Below are positions 5,776 to 6,541 of a DNA stretch of 6,541 nucleotides, one piece after another (the stretch's first letter is position 1; every line of letters starts with the position of its first letter). Source of the DNA: an uncultured Clostridium sp. (GTDB lineage Bacteria > Bacillota > Clostridia > Lachnospirales > Anaerotignaceae); assembly GCA_947246775.1 (NCBI GenBank), contig CAMXTM010000118.1:1-6541 (forward strand), given 5' to 3'. Position numbers and translations under genes: made by a program. The notes beneath the pieces are model-generated. The model did no database searches and was not told the origin of the DNA. It saw only the letters and a list, made by a program, of their open reading frames with translations.

Positions 5776-6541
5776 ATGAAAAAAATAGAAAACGCTATTA
5801 TAATAAAAAATAACTGTTATACAGACAATATTTATGATATGTTACTTTCTGCACCAGAAATTGCAAATCTGGCACAAGCAGGACAATTTATTAATGTATA
5901 TACAGGAAAAGGAGAAATGATATTACCTAGACCAATTAGCTTGTGTGAAATTGATAAAAAAAAGGGAACACTTCGATTGCTTTATCAAACAATTGGAAAG
6001 GGAACACAATATTTTTCTACATTACAAAAAGGAGATAGTATAAAAATATTAGGAGCATTAGGAAATGGTTTTTCAATCAATCCAGAACATAAAAATCATA
6101 TTTTAATTGGTGGTGGTATTGGTGTGCCACCTATGTTAGAATTGGCTAAAACATTAAAAGGGAATATACATATGTTTATTGGAGCAAAATCAAATCCAAT
6201 ACTTGTAGAAGAATTTAAAAAAATAGGAGTAAATGTTATTATTGCAACAGATGATGGAAGTTGTGGTATACATGGTACTGTACTAGATGCTATAGAGAAA
6301 GAACAGCCAAAAGGTGATATGATATATGCCTGTGGTCCTAAAGTAATGTTAAAAGTAAGAAATATAAAATTAATTTTATCAATCATAATATTATTTGTTT
6401 TAATTGTTTTGTCATTTTTTTCAAGCAAGGCGGATATAAAAGCAAAAATTGTTTCTATACGCACAATTATGCTGCCTTTTATATGTTTATTATTTGGCTA
6501 TTTTGTTAATGTAAGGGAAACGGATATTCGTGAAATTATAA
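5776..6541 (+). CDS. pyrK: Dihydroorotate dehydrogenase electron-transfer subunit (PyrK), C-terminus replaced by a membrane-like segment, runs off the window
   Basis: PyrK carries FAD and a [2Fe-2S] cluster and passes electrons from dihydroorotate (via PyrD) to NAD. The frame starts 12 nt after pyrF, with AAGGGG about 7 nt before the ATG, and stays open for 255 codons to the window end. Residues 1-193 are typical: the FAD motif RPIS (52-55), LGALGNGF (92-99), GGGIGVPPM (112-120), ATDDGSCGIHG (about 157-168) and the NAD-site ACGPKVMLK (185-193). In the family a cysteine cluster of the form MGCGIGACxxCVC should follow some 30 residues later. Instead, from about residue 194 the chain is hydrophobic and unrelated, and no cysteine cluster occurs. 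PyrK as written could not bind its iron-sulphur cluster. The change may be a fusion, an insertion boundary or an assembly join. Confidence 0.85.
   Translation, partial: MKKIENAIIIKNNCYTDNIYDMLLSAPEIANLAQAGQFINVYTGKGEMILPRPISLCEIDKKKGTLRLLYQTIGKGTQYFSTLQKGDSIKILGALGNGFSINPEHKNHILIGGGIGVPPMLELAKTLKGNIHMFIGAKSNPILVEEFKKIGVNVIIATDDGSCGIHGTVLDAIEKEQPKGDMIYACGPKVMLKVRNIKLILSIIILFVLIVLSFFSSKADIKAKIVSIRTIMLPFICLLFGYFVNVRETDIREII
6358..6541 (+). other. Unrelated membrane-protein-like segment in frame with pyrK
   Basis: These 61 codons have no stop, although the other plus frames are rich in stops, so the stretch is probably coding. They encode a strong hydrophobic helix (about residues 199-215 of the joined frame, LILSIIILFVLIVLSFF), a basic loop with KADIKAKIVSIR, and a second hydrophobic stretch (231-244), then VRETDIREII. 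I do not recognise the family. The ATG at 6346-6348 (M191) could serve as its own start, but no ribosome binding site precedes it. G/C-ending codons (AGC, AAG, GCG, CGC, CTG, GGC, AGG, ACG) are commoner than in pyrK: about 11 of 60 here against 11 of 100 in 6061-6360 by hand count. This is a weak hint of different origin. Confidence 0.6.

Noticed and set aside
6096..6464. Minus-strand open frame of 122 residues opposite pyrK.
   Set aside because: The plus strand here carries clear PyrK motifs (GGGIGVPPM, ACGPKVMLK). The minus frame has no ribosome binding site or recognisable motif and is a shadow.

Overview
The window is strongly AT-rich DNA with A/T-ending codons, Gram-positive style ribosome binding sites (GGAGG 6-7 nt before ATG) and short intergenic regions. 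It reads as a low-GC, spore-forming Firmicute of the Clostridia type. The spore inference rests on a cysteine-rich protein gene preceded by a mother-cell (SigK-like) promoter, so it is indirect.

Left part (1-1668, minus strand): a MATE-family exporter gene lies behind a complete FMN riboswitch. A good vegetative promoter (TTGACA-17-TATACT) precedes the aptamer. Between aptamer and gene is an expression platform with three mutually exclusive helices, including an intrinsic terminator. Flavin status therefore controls this transporter, and my reading of the helices favours FMN turning it on, the opposite of the usual FMN riboswitch.

Middle part (1665-3289, minus strand): a small 107-residue protein gene of unknown role, which faintly resembles the EF-Tu domain 2 beta-barrel, then an intergenic spacer with an inverted repeat and a plus-strand terminator that has no obvious gene to serve. 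Next is a 333-residue protein with 26 cysteines, a likely spore-surface component.

Right part (3375-6541, plus strand): glyA (serine hydroxymethyltransferase) has its own promoter and terminator. It is followed by a separate unit with its own promoter, pyrF (OMP decarboxylase) and pyrK (electron-transfer subunit of dihydroorotate dehydrogenase), two steps of de novo pyrimidine synthesis. glyA supplies one-carbon units and glycine, so this side is nucleotide and one-carbon housekeeping metabolism.

The most unusual points are the FMN-controlled exporter with its apparent ON-switch architecture, and the pyrK reading frame. pyrK follows the family up to the CGPKVMLK motif, then continues in frame without a stop into an unrelated hydrophobic, membrane-like segment to the window edge, in place of the expected [2Fe-2S] cysteine domain. 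That is a real fusion or insertion boundary, or an assembly join.
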